From an uncultured Duncaniella sp. (GTDB taxonomy: Bacteria; Bacteroidota; Bacteroidia; Bacteroidales; Muribaculaceae): a stretch of DNA of 64,000 bases. Made by a program: the position numbers and the translations under genes. The stretch is from NCBI GenBank assembly GCA_910587165.1, contig CAJUKP010000007.1, positions 1 through 64,000 on the forward strand. The letters are read 5' to 3'. The notes below the pieces were generated by a model, which was not told where the DNA came from, made no database searches, and worked only from the letters and a program-made list of their open reading frames with translations. Below are positions 1 through 8,383 of the stretch, piece by piece. Within the stretch, counting starts at the first letter, position 1. Each line of letters opens with the position of its first letter.

Positions 1-47
1 GACCACCGAGATCTACACTCTTTCCCTACACGACGCTCTTCCGATCT
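1..47. other. Illumina adapter remnant (not genomic)
   Basis: The first 47 bases match the 3' part of the Illumina TruSeq universal adapter and read-1 primer (it ends in CGACGCTCTTCCGATCT). They are sequencing construct, not genome. The reading frame of the adjacent gene runs into this stretch and picks up a false tail, DRKSVV, before a stop inside the adapter. Real genomic sequence starts at base 48. Confidence 0.97.
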
Positions 48-1210
48 ATGAAATCATATTTCTCCTCGCCGATGGCCTCGACGAGCTTGTCTTTCACCTC
101 GTATGCGCTCATCTCGGGCTTGAGGTCGTAGGTGGCCACCTTGGGCGATGCCACGAGGATACGCTCCTCACCTTCGTAAGGAGCCTCGCGGCCGCCGTTG
201 AAGAAGAAGGTCACGTGGGCATACTTCTCGGTCTCAGCGATGTGGAGCTGTTTCTTGTCGAGGCTCGAGAGATATTCGCCGAGGGTATTCCCGACGTTCT
301 CCTTGGGGAAGAGGATGTGTACGCCGGTGAACGATGCATCGTAGGGTGTCATGCAGTAATACTGCAGACCGGGCACCACCTTCATGTCGGCCTCGGGGAT
401 GTCGTGCTGTGTGAGGGCCACGGTGAGCTCCTTGGCGCGGTCGTTGCGGTAGTTGAAGAATATCACGGCATCGTCGGCCTTGATGGTGCCGTCGATGTTG
501 GCGTTGTTGATGGGCTTGATGAACTCGTCGGTCACATCGTTGTCATAGCTCTGCTGCACGGCGGCCACCATATCCTTGGCCTGCTCCCCTTCGCCTTTCA
601 CGAGAAGGTCGTAGGCCACCTTCACACGCTCCCAGCGTTTGTCGCGGTCCATGGCGTAATAGCGACCTATGATCGAGGCGATCTCGCCGGCGCTCTTGTC
701 GCAGTGGGCCTGGAGCTGTTCGATGAATCCCTTGCCGCTACGGGGGTCAGTGTCGCGTCCGTCCATGAAGCAGTGGATGTAGACCTTCTTCAGGCCATAC
801 TCCTTGGCAATGTCGCAGAGGGCGAAGAGGTGGTCGAGCGACGAGTGGACACCACCGTCGCTGGTGAGACCCATGAAGTGGATGGCCTTGTCGTTGTCGC
901 GGGCATAGCTGAAGGCATTGATGATCTCGGGATTGCGGAGGATCGAACCGTCGGCACAGGCCTTGTTGATCTTCACGAGATCCTGATAGACCACGCGGCC
1001 GGCGCCGATGTTGAGGTGGCCCACCTCGGAATTGCCCATCTGACCGTCGGGCAGACCCACGTTCTCGCCCGAAGCCTGGAGCTGGCTGTGGGGATAGGTG
1101 TTCATCAGATAATCCCAGTAGGGAGTGGGTGTGCTTGAGATGGCGTCGCTCTTGGTATGGTTGCCAAGGCCCCAGCCGTCAAGAATCATTAACAATGCTT
1201 TTTTTGCCAT
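48..1210 (-). CDS. gpmI: 2,3-bisphosphoglycerate-independent phosphoglycerate mutase, 3' end missing
   Basis: Cofactor-independent phosphoglycerate mutase, interconverting 3- and 2-phosphoglycerate in cytoplasmic glycolysis with two Mn ions and a phosphoserine. Visible features: N-terminal metal-binding LDGWG (about residue 10), the phosphoserine motif DGQMGNSEVGHLN with Ser61, GRYYAMDRDKRW, and the HVTFFFNGG block. The start at 1210 gives MAKKALLMILDGWG, as in the family; an upstream in-frame ATG would add 23 residues that look non-coding. About 387 of the usual 505-515 residues are present; the C-terminal part with the second metal site is lost at the contig edge. A -7-like box lies just upstream. 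Confidence 0.96.
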
Positions 1211-1599
1211 GTTGATTTGTGAATTAGAAATTTGGCGCAAAGATACTGATTTTTTGCCAATCGGTATAGTACATGACAATTTTATGGCGCATTATCGGCC
1301 CTGTTTTTAAACAACCTCTTAACATTTCGTGGATCGGAAACAAATTCTGCCACAACCATTGCCGATCCAAACGAGAATAATGAGAATCGTCGTCTGCCGT
1401 ATGAACTCATGATAAGTATTCATTTGGCTGCAAAATGAGTTTTTTGTCCATTTATTAGCATATTTTAACATTGGGGGGGGTAATAATCTAAAACGTTTTG
1501 TAATTTTGCCGGCAAATCCTTGGTCACAGTCAACCTGATTATTAGAACACATAAGATTACCATCACTTATAATTCAACATTTTTACAAACACGGAAAAC
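1211..1599. other. Divergent intergenic region with a G8 tract
   Basis: This 389-base A/T-rich spacer separates two divergent genes. It holds the gpmI -7 box near one end and a TAATTTTG -7-like box at 1501-1508 for the rightward gene. A run of eight G (1473-1480) lies about 20 bases before that box, where the -33 element would sit. Short reading frames here have no convincing start context and are treated as non-coding. Confidence 0.6.
1238..1245 (-). promoter_or_regulatory. Bacteroidota -7 box before gpmI
   Basis: On the minus strand the sequence is TATCTTTG, an exact match to TAnnTTTG, 28 bases upstream of the gpmI start. No convincing TTTG -33 element was found at 19-21 bases, so this is a half-supported promoter. 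Confidence 0.5.
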
Positions 1600-2931
1600 A
1601 TGAAGAAATTTTTACTCCTTTCAGGAGCGTTTGCAGTTGGTGTGGCAGCCAATGCGTTGACTCCCCGTACAGCCGAAGATTTCGCCAAGAAGTCGGAAGT
1701 GCGCTATGAGCAGGCCAGAAAAGGCCCACGCTATGCAGCTGAAACGGGCAAATGGCTCCCCGGCACAATTGCATCATACATCTGGAACTCTTGGGAAACA
1801 AATGCTTGGGAGCTTTCGGACAATGTCAAGTTGACCTACGACGAACAGGGCCGGAAGATTAAGGAAGAACGCAATAACGAGGTAATTACCTATGAGTATA
1901 CTTCCAAAGGTCAGATATCAAGCGAAACCCGCACATATATCGGGAATGAGGGCGGTTATAAGAGCGAGTATACCTATGACGAAATCACCGGCAAGGAAAT
2001 CGGCTCTGTAAGCTACAGCCTTGACGGAACCAAATGGGTGATCAATGACAAGTGGGAATACCGCATCAGTCGCGATGCCCAAGGCAATATCACGCGCATA
2101 GATGATTATTCCCGCAATTACGAAACAGGCGAGATGGAGCTTGCCGGTTACCGTGTCTATACCTACGGAACTGACGGCAAAATCAGTGAAATCATAAACT
2201 ATGATGTTGATGAAGGTGAGACTGAGGTGGAATTCCATCTGAAGGATATCGTATGGGAGAACACAAACGGTCAGCTCATCGTTGATGATACCAACGACAT
2301 GGACGCCGACGAATATTTCATGGGCGCGAACCGTGTTAAATCCGGTATTCTTGTGGACTATGACGGCGACGAGGGTGTCACCGTAAATGTCAGCGCTGAA
2401 TACAGCGGCGATCTCGGCAATGTCAACATCAAGATGAGTACCGACAACAAGGTTTTCTATCAGTACGCCCTGACAGTACTCGACAGCTTCGGCAGCTATA
2501 CCGAGGAAATTGAGGATACTGATTTAGAGGTTGAAGGAGGCAATATCAGCTTCGGCGAGACCTACAAGGAAAACTACACCGAGAAGTATGACTCCTACGG
2601 TATACTGGTCGAGTATGTTTCCGAAACCGTCTCGCCGTCTTACAGCTACAGCAGTAAGACCACAGCCGAAGTGACTTACGACAGTACTTACGGCTACCCT
2701 ATCGAGGTAATCAACAAAGGTTCGAGCAACGGTGAGGAACCGGCACTTCAAAGCCGTGAGGTTTATGGCGACTACGCACACTATACCGGCATTTCCGAAG
2801 TAGTTGCAGACGATGATGCCGAAGTTGAATACTATAACCTTCAGGGTGTTCGGGTGTCGAATCCATCGAATGGCATTTATATCCGCCGTCAGGGCGGTAA
2901 GGTTGCCAAGATTATAGTCGGCTCTTTATAA
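1600..2931 (+). CDS. Secreted YD-repeat-like protein with YNLQG C-terminal tail
   Basis: 443 residues. An N-terminal signal peptide (MKKFLLLSGAFAVGVAANA) is followed by a body of beta-rich, tyrosine- and glycine-rich strands of the type TYDEQGRKI, YTSKGQISSET, YGTDGKISEI, spaced like YD/RHS-type repeats. The protein ends in EYYNLQGVRV...GIYIRRQGGK, the same tail seen on other surface proteins in this window and similar to type IX secretion (type A) C-terminal domains. It is probably exported to the surface or medium; the function is unknown. It is a single gene with its own -7-like box upstream and a strong terminator after it. Export by the type IX route is inference. Confidence 0.85.
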   Translation: MKKFLLLSGAFAVGVAANALTPRTAEDFAKKSEVRYEQARKGPRYAAETGKWLPGTIASYIWNSWETNAWELSDNVKLTYDEQGRKIKEERNNEVITYEYTSKGQISSETRTYIGNEGGYKSEYTYDEITGKEIGSVSYSLDGTKWVINDKWEYRISRDAQGNITRIDDYSRNYETGEMELAGYRVYTYGTDGKISEIINYDVDEGETEVEFHLKDIVWENTNGQLIVDDTNDMDADEYFMGANRVKSGILVDYDGDEGVTVNVSAEYSGDLGNVNIKMSTDNKVFYQYALTVLDSFGSYTEEIEDTDLEVEGGNISFGETYKENYTEKYDSYGILVEYVSETVSPSYSYSSKTTAEVTYDSTYGYPIEVINKGSSNGEEPALQSREVYGDYAHYTGISEVVADDDAEVEYYNLQGVRVSNPSNGIYIRRQGGKVAKIIVGSL

Positions 2932-2952
2932 AAGGCCGTTTTAGAACTACAC

Positions 2953-2998
2953 AGCCGCGGTGGCAGGTGCTCGGGTGCCTGCTGTCGCGGCTTTTTTT
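2953..2998 (+). terminator. Intrinsic terminator after the YD-like protein gene
   Basis: An inverted repeat (AGCCGCG...CGCGGCT, with an inner GGCAGG/CCTGC) is followed by seven T. It lies 21 bases past the stop codon. Confidence 0.85.
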
Positions 2999-3178
2999 GC
3001 CGGTGGCAGGTGGAACAGACCGAAAAAATTACTGCGGCAAGTTTCATGAGATTCACACCCGGTGTAATGAGCATGGCTGGTTTTAACATTTATTATTAGA
3101 CGCCCTCTAAAAAACTTTTGATGTAATTCCGGTGTTACAAGGATATAAAAACTCCTCACGTTCAAAACTATTACGATT

Positions 3179-4639
3179 ATGAAACGACTTTTAAGCTTAG
3201 CCATTCTTCTGGTGGCGGTAGCGATGTGGGCTTCTGCCGACGCTCAGGCCGATTTCACCAGATATATCAAGGCTTACAATGCACAGGTGGCCGCAAAACA
3301 GTATCTCCCCGCGGCACGTTCGGCGGCGGGCGCGTCAATGGCCTGCGCCGAGGCGAAAAACTACGACGGTGCCTTCAAGCTCCTCTCGGGCTATGACCGT
3401 ATTCTCGCCGACCGCCACATCACCCCCGACTCAATGCCCGCGCCATATTATTACACGGCCCGCGCCCGCTACGATCTTTATCAGAAGATGAAGAACCACT
3501 CGTCGGCCGAGACATGGCTCAAGAAGATGGCCAACTATGCCAAACTGGCCGGCAACAAGGAGATTACATCGGATATGCTCTTCTCGGAGGCGCAATTCTA
3601 CTATGCCACCGGCAATGCCTCGATGGGCGACCGCTGCATCGCGCGCCTCATAAAGCAATATGATTCCTCAAAGGACTACAAGCAGGCCGACCAGGCTTAC
3701 CGCCAGCTCATCGAGAGGGCCGTGGCCGCCAACGATGCCCTCCTGGTGGAGCACACCTATGAGAACTACATGAACTGGAGCGACTCGATAGAGGCTGCCA
3801 ACGCCGATACCGAGCTTGTGAAGGTGAAAAAGGAAATGGCCGATACCGTGGAGGAAATGGAGAAGATGGACCACACCATCAGCGCACGCACCGGCACGAT
3901 GGTGACCTTCATATCGCTCTTCGTGATAGCTGTGGCCGCACTGGCCGTCGGAGCGCTCTTCTATTGGAGAGTGGTCATGAAGAGCCGGAAGATGAAGCGC
4001 CGCGCCATGGAGGCCGACGCCCGCAATGCCGCCAAGAGCGCCATGCTGCAGAATATGTCGACATCCCTCAAACCCACCATCGACCGTCTCAACCAGGACG
4101 ATCCGGCCGTGCAGCGGCTCAAGGAATATGTGGAGAATGTGGGTGTGCTGTCGGAGGTCGACGCGGCCGAGCCGAAGGACCCGTCAACGCTCGAGAATGT
4201 GAATCTCGAACCGTTCTGCAGCGAGATTGCCGCCCAGTTCAGGCCGCTGCTCAAGAAAGGTGCCACACTCACCCTTGACGGCACCCGCGGATGGGCACGG
4301 ATTGATGCTCCGGAGGTGCGCCATGTGCTTGAGCATCTGCTCGACAACGCCGTGAAGTTCACCCCCGAGGGTGGCAGGATCACACTCGCCTACAGGAAGC
4401 GTGGCGCCAACAGTCACCAGTTCATCGTCTCCGACTCCGGTCCCGGCATACCCGAGGAGGCCCGCGAGGATCTGTTCAAAGCATTCAATTCATCAAAAGA
4501 TATTTCAGATGGCGACGGCCTCGGACTGCCGATATGCGCTCTCCGCGCCGACAAGATGGGTGGATCGCTCACACTCGATCCCACCGTCACGAAAGGCACG
4601 TCGTTCATCCTCACCATTCACACTAACCCCATTAACTGA
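3179..4639 (+). CDS. Histidine-kinase-like sensor lacking the phospho-acceptor histidine
   Basis: 486 residues. Signal peptide (1-22), an alpha-helical TPR-like sensor region (about 25-215), a coiled coil, one membrane segment (about 242-265) and a cytoplasmic HATPase_c domain. The ATP-binding boxes are intact: N box LLDNAVKF (387-394), G1 DSGPGIP (419-425), G2 DGDGLGLPI (444-452). The dimerisation helix reads QNMSTSLKPTI, where the family normally has NMSHELRTPL, so the phosphorylated His is Thr295. The protein may be a pseudokinase, a non-canonical kinase or an ATP-dependent adaptor. A 48-residue membrane protein follows 8 bases downstream and may be a partner. No response regulator is adjacent. 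Confidence 0.85.
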   Translation: MKRLLSLAILLVAVAMWASADAQADFTRYIKAYNAQVAAKQYLPAARSAAGASMACAEAKNYDGAFKLLSGYDRILADRHITPDSMPAPYYYTARARYDLYQKMKNHSSAETWLKKMANYAKLAGNKEITSDMLFSEAQFYYATGNASMGDRCIARLIKQYDSSKDYKQADQAYRQLIERAVAANDALLVEHTYENYMNWSDSIEAANADTELVKVKKEMADTVEEMEKMDHTISARTGTMVTFISLFVIAVAALAVGALFYWRVVMKSRKMKRRAMEADARNAAKSAMLQNMSTSLKPTIDRLNQDDPAVQRLKEYVENVGVLSEVDAAEPKDPSTLENVNLEPFCSEIAAQFRPLLKKGATLTLDGTRGWARIDAPEVRHVLEHLLDNAVKFTPEGGRITLAYRKRGANSHQFIVSDSGPGIPEEAREDLFKAFNSSKDISDGDGLGLPICALRADKMGGSLTLDPTVTKGTSFILTIHTNPIN

Positions 4640-4647
4640 ATAAAATC

Positions 4648-4794
4648 ATGAGCGAGAAAGAAAACTCTTCCAAAAAATCCTGGTGGCTCGTAGCAGGAGT
4701 AGTGATACTTATAGTGCTCCTGTTCGTATGGCTCACAGTAGCCGACTTCTTCGGCGACACCGACGTAGCCGCCTTCATCAATCCTATCCTTTAA
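4648..4794 (+). CDS. Small single-pass membrane protein (48 aa)
   Basis: The reading frame starts 8 bases after the stop of the kinase-like gene and encodes 48 residues: a charged N-terminus (MSEKENSSKK), a strong membrane segment (about residues 11-31, beginning SWWLVAGVVI) and a short acidic-to-hydrophobic tail ending INPIL. The close spacing suggests co-translation with the upstream sensor. The stop codon abuts the outer unit of the long palindrome at 4795. The family is not recognised; a role as accessory subunit or regulator of the sensor is inference. Confidence 0.65.
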   Translation: MSEKENSSKKSWWLVAGVVILIVLLFVWLTVADFFGDTDVAAFINPIL

Positions 4795-4951
4795 TTACTT
4801 ATCAAGAGAAGGGTACAGAAAAACATAAGGACAAAAGAAACAAATTTTTATTTTATGAGTCAGATTAATCAAACTGATAATATCTGAACAAAAATTAAAA
4901 ATTTGTTTCTTTTGTCCTTATGTTTTTCTGTACCCTTCTCCTGAGAAGTAA
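4795..4951. repeat. Long nested palindrome, copy 1
   Basis: A 43-bp perfect inverted repeat (4808-4850 with 4896-4938) encloses a 45-base loop. It is bounded by 13-base outer units, TTACTTATCAAGA on the left and TCCTGAGAAGTAA on the right, which are inverted relatives of TTACCNNTCAGGA. The arm runs GAAGGGTACAGAAAAACATA and onward to AAAGAAACAAATTT. The loop is the reverse complement of the loop type found in copies 2 and 3, so this copy is inverted. It lies between the small membrane protein and the sigma-54 promoter region. There is no T-run outside the stem, so it is not a classic terminator. Confidence 0.93.
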
Positions 4952-4969
4952 CTCTGTGTCCGTTTTTGG

Positions 4970-5003
4970 TGTACGATTCCGTACAGGTGTCCGTTTTCGG
5001 ACA
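4970..5003. promoter_or_regulatory. Two enhancer-like palindromes upstream of the sigma-54 promoter
   Basis: TGTACG-ATTC-CGTACA (4970-4985) and TGTCCG-TTTT-CGGACA (4988-5003) are two 16-base palindromes of the shape TGTnCG-N4-CGnACA, with centres 18 bases apart. They lie about 45-80 bases before the sigma-54-like promoter. This is the usual layout of binding sites for NtrC-family enhancer-binding activators. The second extends to AGGTGTCCG...CGGACACCT. Confidence 0.65.
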
Positions 5004-5048
5004 CCTGTTTGTTTTGTTATATGCTTGATTTATAAATGTTTATGATTT

Positions 5049-5064
5049 TGGCACGGTATTTGTA
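5049..5064 (+). promoter_or_regulatory. Sigma-54 (RpoN) type -24/-12 promoter
   Basis: TGGCACG-GTAT-TTGTA matches the sigma-54 consensus TGGCACGRNNNTTGCW at all defined positions except one (T for C in the -12 element), with exact spacing. It lies about 50 bases before the adaptor gene start at 5115 and would drive the whole export operon. Confidence 0.72.
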
Positions 5065-5114
5065 GCTATTTCCGGCATCAACACAACAATCTTGCAGAAA
5101 CAATAGACATAACT

Positions 5115-6374
5115 ATGGATAGAGAGATTCCACAAACTGAGATACGTAGCCGCCGGATGAAGAAGATCATGCGCGGAAGCGTTGTCGCGGCGGTAGTGCT
5201 TGCCGCGGCCGGATCATTGGTGTTTTCCATGCGCAAATCGGTAAAGGCCGCCGACCTTAATTTCTCGGATGTCGAGACCGGGTCGATAGAAACCTCTGTG
5301 AGCGCATCCGGCAAAGTGGTGCCCGCCTTCGAGGAGATAATCAATTCCCCGATCACGACCCGCATCGTCGAGGTCTACTGCAAAGGGGGAGATCCGGTGG
5401 AAGAGGGCACACCTCTGCTGCGCCTCGACCTGCAGAGCGCCGAGACAGAGCTGGGCAAGCTCAACGATGAGCTGCAGATGAAGATCCACTCTCTCGAACA
5501 GACACGGCTCAACATCGCCACCGCACTGAGCAATCTCAGTATGCAGGTGAAGGTGAAGGAGATGTCGGTCAACCGTCTGAAGGCCGAGGTGGGCAACGAA
5601 CGGAGGCTCGACTCGCTCGGATCAGGAACCGGCGACCGTGTGCGCGAGGCCGAACTGGCCTACAACACCGGAGTGCTTGAACTCGAGCAGCTCCGCGGAC
5701 AGCTCGAGAACGAGAAACTCGTCAAGGAGTCGGAGCTCGAGAGCGCCCGCCTCGAGCTGAACATATTCCGGAAGAATCTCTCCGAGCAGCAGCGCACTCT
5801 CAATGATGCCCGCATACGTGCCCCGCGTGCGGCCACCCTCACCTACATAAACAATGAGATCGGTGCTGCCATCAGCCAGGGCGACAGGGTGGCCGTGGTG
5901 AGCGATCTGAGCCACTTCCGCGTCGATGCGGACATAGCCGACTCATACGGCGAGCGTGTGGCGGCCGGTGCGCCGGTCAATGTCAGGGTGGGGCGCGAGA
6001 TGCTTAGCGGCAAGGTGGCCAACGTCACCCCTCTGAGCCATAACGGGGTGATTTCGTTCACCGTGGCCCTCGACGATGACGACCACAAGCGCCTTCGCTC
6101 CGGACTCAAGACCGATGTCTATGTCATGTGCGACATACGCGAGGATATAACACGCATCCGCAACGGAAGCTACTACAAGGGGCCGAATGTCTATGATATG
6201 TTTGTCGTTGACGGCGACGGCGACGGTGATCTCCTCGTGCGCCGCAAGGTCAAGCTCGGCGAGAGCAACTATGATTATGTCGAGGTGCTCGAGGGGCTGC
6301 ATCCTGGCGAGAGGGTGGTGATCTCCGACATGAACGACTACCGCAACTCCAACCGTCTCAAACTCAAGAAATAA
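5115..6374 (+). CDS. HlyD/RND-type periplasmic adaptor of an ABC export system
   Basis: 419 residues. A short cytoplasmic N-terminus is followed by a membrane anchor (about 21-38), a split lipoyl/barrel-sandwich domain (SASGKVVPAFEEIINSPI...), a long coiled-coil hairpin rich in Leu, Glu and Arg (about 110-235), and beta-barrel and membrane-proximal domains to the end (GLHPGERVVISDMNDYR). It is the membrane fusion protein that bridges inner-membrane ABC permeases to TolC. First gene of a co-directional operon with an ATPase, four permeases and TolC. It appears to be transcribed from the sigma-54-like promoter upstream. Confidence 0.9.
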   Translation: MDREIPQTEIRSRRMKKIMRGSVVAAVVLAAAGSLVFSMRKSVKAADLNFSDVETGSIETSVSASGKVVPAFEEIINSPITTRIVEVYCKGGDPVEEGTPLLRLDLQSAETELGKLNDELQMKIHSLEQTRLNIATALSNLSMQVKVKEMSVNRLKAEVGNERRLDSLGSGTGDRVREAELAYNTGVLELEQLRGQLENEKLVKESELESARLELNIFRKNLSEQQRTLNDARIRAPRAATLTYINNEIGAAISQGDRVAVVSDLSHFRVDADIADSYGERVAAGAPVNVRVGREMLSGKVANVTPLSHNGVISFTVALDDDDHKRLRSGLKTDVYVMCDIREDITRIRNGSYYKGPNVYDMFVVDGDGDGDLLVRRKVKLGESNYDYVEVLEGLHPGERVVISDMNDYRNSNRLKLKK

Positions 6375-6408
6375 GAAATAAAAAACAAACAATAAAAACC
6401 GAATCATT

Positions 6409-7086
6409 ATGGCAATCATTGAACTGAAAGGAGTCAACAAGATCTACCGCACCGACGAAGTCGAGACACAGGCGCTCGAGAATGTGAACATAGAGGTGGA
6501 AAAAGGTGAGTTTGTCTCCGTCATGGGCCCCTCGGGATGCGGAAAGTCAACACTGCTCAACATAATAGGTCTGCTCGACACACCCACCTCCGGCACAGTC
6601 GAACTGGCCGGCAAGATGGTGGGCTCGAAGATGAGCGACTCTGAGCTCGCGGCATTCCGCAACCGCAATATAGGTTTCGTATTCCAGAGTTTCCATCTCA
6701 TACCCTCGCTCAATGTCACCGACAATATAGAGCTGCCCCTCGTCTACCGTTCCGGCCTCTCCGACAGCGACCGCCGCAAGCGTGTGAGGGAAGTGCTCGA
6801 GCGTGTGGGTCTCACCCACCGTGCCCGCCATTATCCGGCCCAGCTCTCCGGCGGTCAGTGTCAGCGTGTGGCCATAGCCCGCGCCATCGTTGGAAATCCC
6901 GAGATCATCCTTGCCGACGAGCCCACGGGTAACCTCGACTCCAAAATGGGTGCCGAGGTGATGGAACTCCTCCACGAACTCAACAAGCGTGACGGACGCA
7001 CCATTGTGATGGTGACCCACAACGAGCAGCAGGCCAGGCTCACCGACCGCATCATGCAGTTCTTTGACGGACGTCAGATAGGTTGA
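6409..7086 (+). CDS. MacB/LolD-type ABC transporter ATP-binding protein
   Basis: 225 residues, a stand-alone nucleotide-binding domain. Walker A GPSGCGKST (40-48), Q-loop Q93, signature LSGGQ (146-150), Walker B IILADEP (166-172), His switch H204. After the signature the usual Gln is Cys151 (LSGGQCQRV). It powers the FtsX/MacB-type permeases that follow; in such systems ATP hydrolysis drives long-range movements that push substrates from the periplasm through TolC. The last base of its stop codon overlaps the ATG of the next gene. Confidence 0.93.
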   Translation: MAIIELKGVNKIYRTDEVETQALENVNIEVEKGEFVSVMGPSGCGKSTLLNIIGLLDTPTSGTVELAGKMVGSKMSDSELAAFRNRNIGFVFQSFHLIPSLNVTDNIELPLVYRSGLSDSDRRKRVREVLERVGLTHRARHYPAQLSGGQCQRVAIARAIVGNPEIILADEPTGNLDSKMGAEVMELLHELNKRDGRTIVMVTHNEQQARLTDRIMQFFDGRQIG

Positions 7087-8378
7087 TGGCCATGAGAAAA
7101 ATTTTCCAACAGATCATCTACGACCTGCGCACACAGCCGGTGATAGGGATCGTGTCGGTGATAGGGACGGCCCTGGCCATACTTCTGGTGATGATGTCGA
7201 CCATAGTCTATGAGATCGACTACGCGCCCATGGCTCCGGAAAGCAACCGCGACCGCCTGCTCTACGATCCGGCCTTCTACATCGGCAACGATGAGAGCAG
7301 CATCTGCTCCTCGCTGAGCCTCCACGCCATCAGGAAACTCTACGGCGGGATGAAGACTCCGCAGGTCGTGGCCGCCGTCTCCAGATATTTCGAACCCGTG
7401 GATGTGGCGTCCGATAACGGCAAACCGGTCATTGTCGACCTCCGCCGCTCGGATGCGGAGATGTGGAAAGTGTTCGACCATACATTCCTGACCGGCTCCC
7501 CTTATACCGCGGCCGATGTGGCCGAAGGTGCCGATGTGGCCGTCATAGACGAGAGCACGGCCCGCAACCTGTTCAGCTCCACGGATGTCGTCGGCAGGAC
7601 TGTCATGGTGAGGGGGAAGGCGCACAGGATACGCGGTGTGATCCGCGATGTCTCTCCGCTCATGCGTCTGAGCTACGCCCAGATCTGGCTCCCGGCGGTC
7701 AATGATGCCGGCAGATTCCGTGACAACAGGCACACGGAGATGTTCGGCGGCTATGCGGCGGTGTTCATGGGGGAGACCCCGGCGTCCCTTCCGGCGATAC
7801 GTGAGGAAGCGCGCGGCATCAACGAGGACTACAACCGTGAGATTCGCCACACCGGCTACCAGCGCATCGACTGTGAAGCGCCACACACCCAGCTGGCTTT
7901 CTCACAGGTGGCGGGGGCCAACAATCCCCCTGACATGACGAGCTACTATATCACCCGCGGACTGCTTATGGCCATCTTCCTCCTTGTCCCGGCCATCAAT
8001 CTGTCGAGCATGACCCAGAGCCGTCTGCGCCGCCGTTGCCATGAGATCGGGGTGCGCCGTGCCTTCGGGGCCACCCGCCGGGGCATCCTCCTCTCCATAC
8101 TCAGGGAGAACCTTGTGGTGACACTCGCCGGCGGTATCATCGGTCTCATTCTCTCGCTCGCAGGAGTGTGGCTTTTCGCCGACACGCTTTTCGAGGTCGA
8201 CACCTGGCAGGGGGTATCATCGGCCCTCCGCGTGACAGGGGAGATGCTGTTCCGCTGGTCGACATTCGGATGGGCTCTGCTCTTCTGTCTGATCCTCAAT
8301 CTGCTCAGTGCCGGGATCCCGGCATGGAGAGCCTCGCGTCTCAACCCGGTTGAGGCCATTAACCAAGTAGAAGACTGA
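7086..8378 (+). CDS. MacB/FtsX-type ABC permease, form A (copy 1)
   Basis: About 430 residues. One N-terminal membrane helix (starting near IYDLRTQPVIGIVSVIGTAL), a large periplasmic MacB-like domain (about 45-280), then three C-terminal helices. The C-terminal block MTQSRLRRRCHEIGVRRAFG is the FtsX-type coupling region to the ATPase. The ATG at 7086 overlaps the previous stop; an ATG at 7092 (MRKIFQQII) is an equally good start. It is closely related in layout and sequence to the permease at 9690 (shared TQPV/HQPV N-terminus, PESNRDR, LLFCLILNLLSAGIPAW). Confidence 0.88.
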   Translation: MAMRKIFQQIIYDLRTQPVIGIVSVIGTALAILLVMMSTIVYEIDYAPMAPESNRDRLLYDPAFYIGNDESSICSSLSLHAIRKLYGGMKTPQVVAAVSRYFEPVDVASDNGKPVIVDLRRSDAEMWKVFDHTFLTGSPYTAADVAEGADVAVIDESTARNLFSSTDVVGRTVMVRGKAHRIRGVIRDVSPLMRLSYAQIWLPAVNDAGRFRDNRHTEMFGGYAAVFMGETPASLPAIREEARGINEDYNREIRHTGYQRIDCEAPHTQLAFSQVAGANNPPDMTSYYITRGLLMAIFLLVPAINLSSMTQSRLRRRCHEIGVRRAFGATRRGILLSILRENLVVTLAGGIIGLILSLAGVWLFADTLFEVDTWQGVSSALRVTGEMLFRWSTFGWALLFCLILNLLSAGIPAWRASRLNPVEAINQVED

Positions 8379-8383
8379 TAGAT

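Noticed and set aside
215..1138. 307-residue open frame on the plus strand opposite gpmI
   Set aside because: It is the antisense shadow of a well-conserved gpmI; composition is Val/Gly/His-rich without family motifs.
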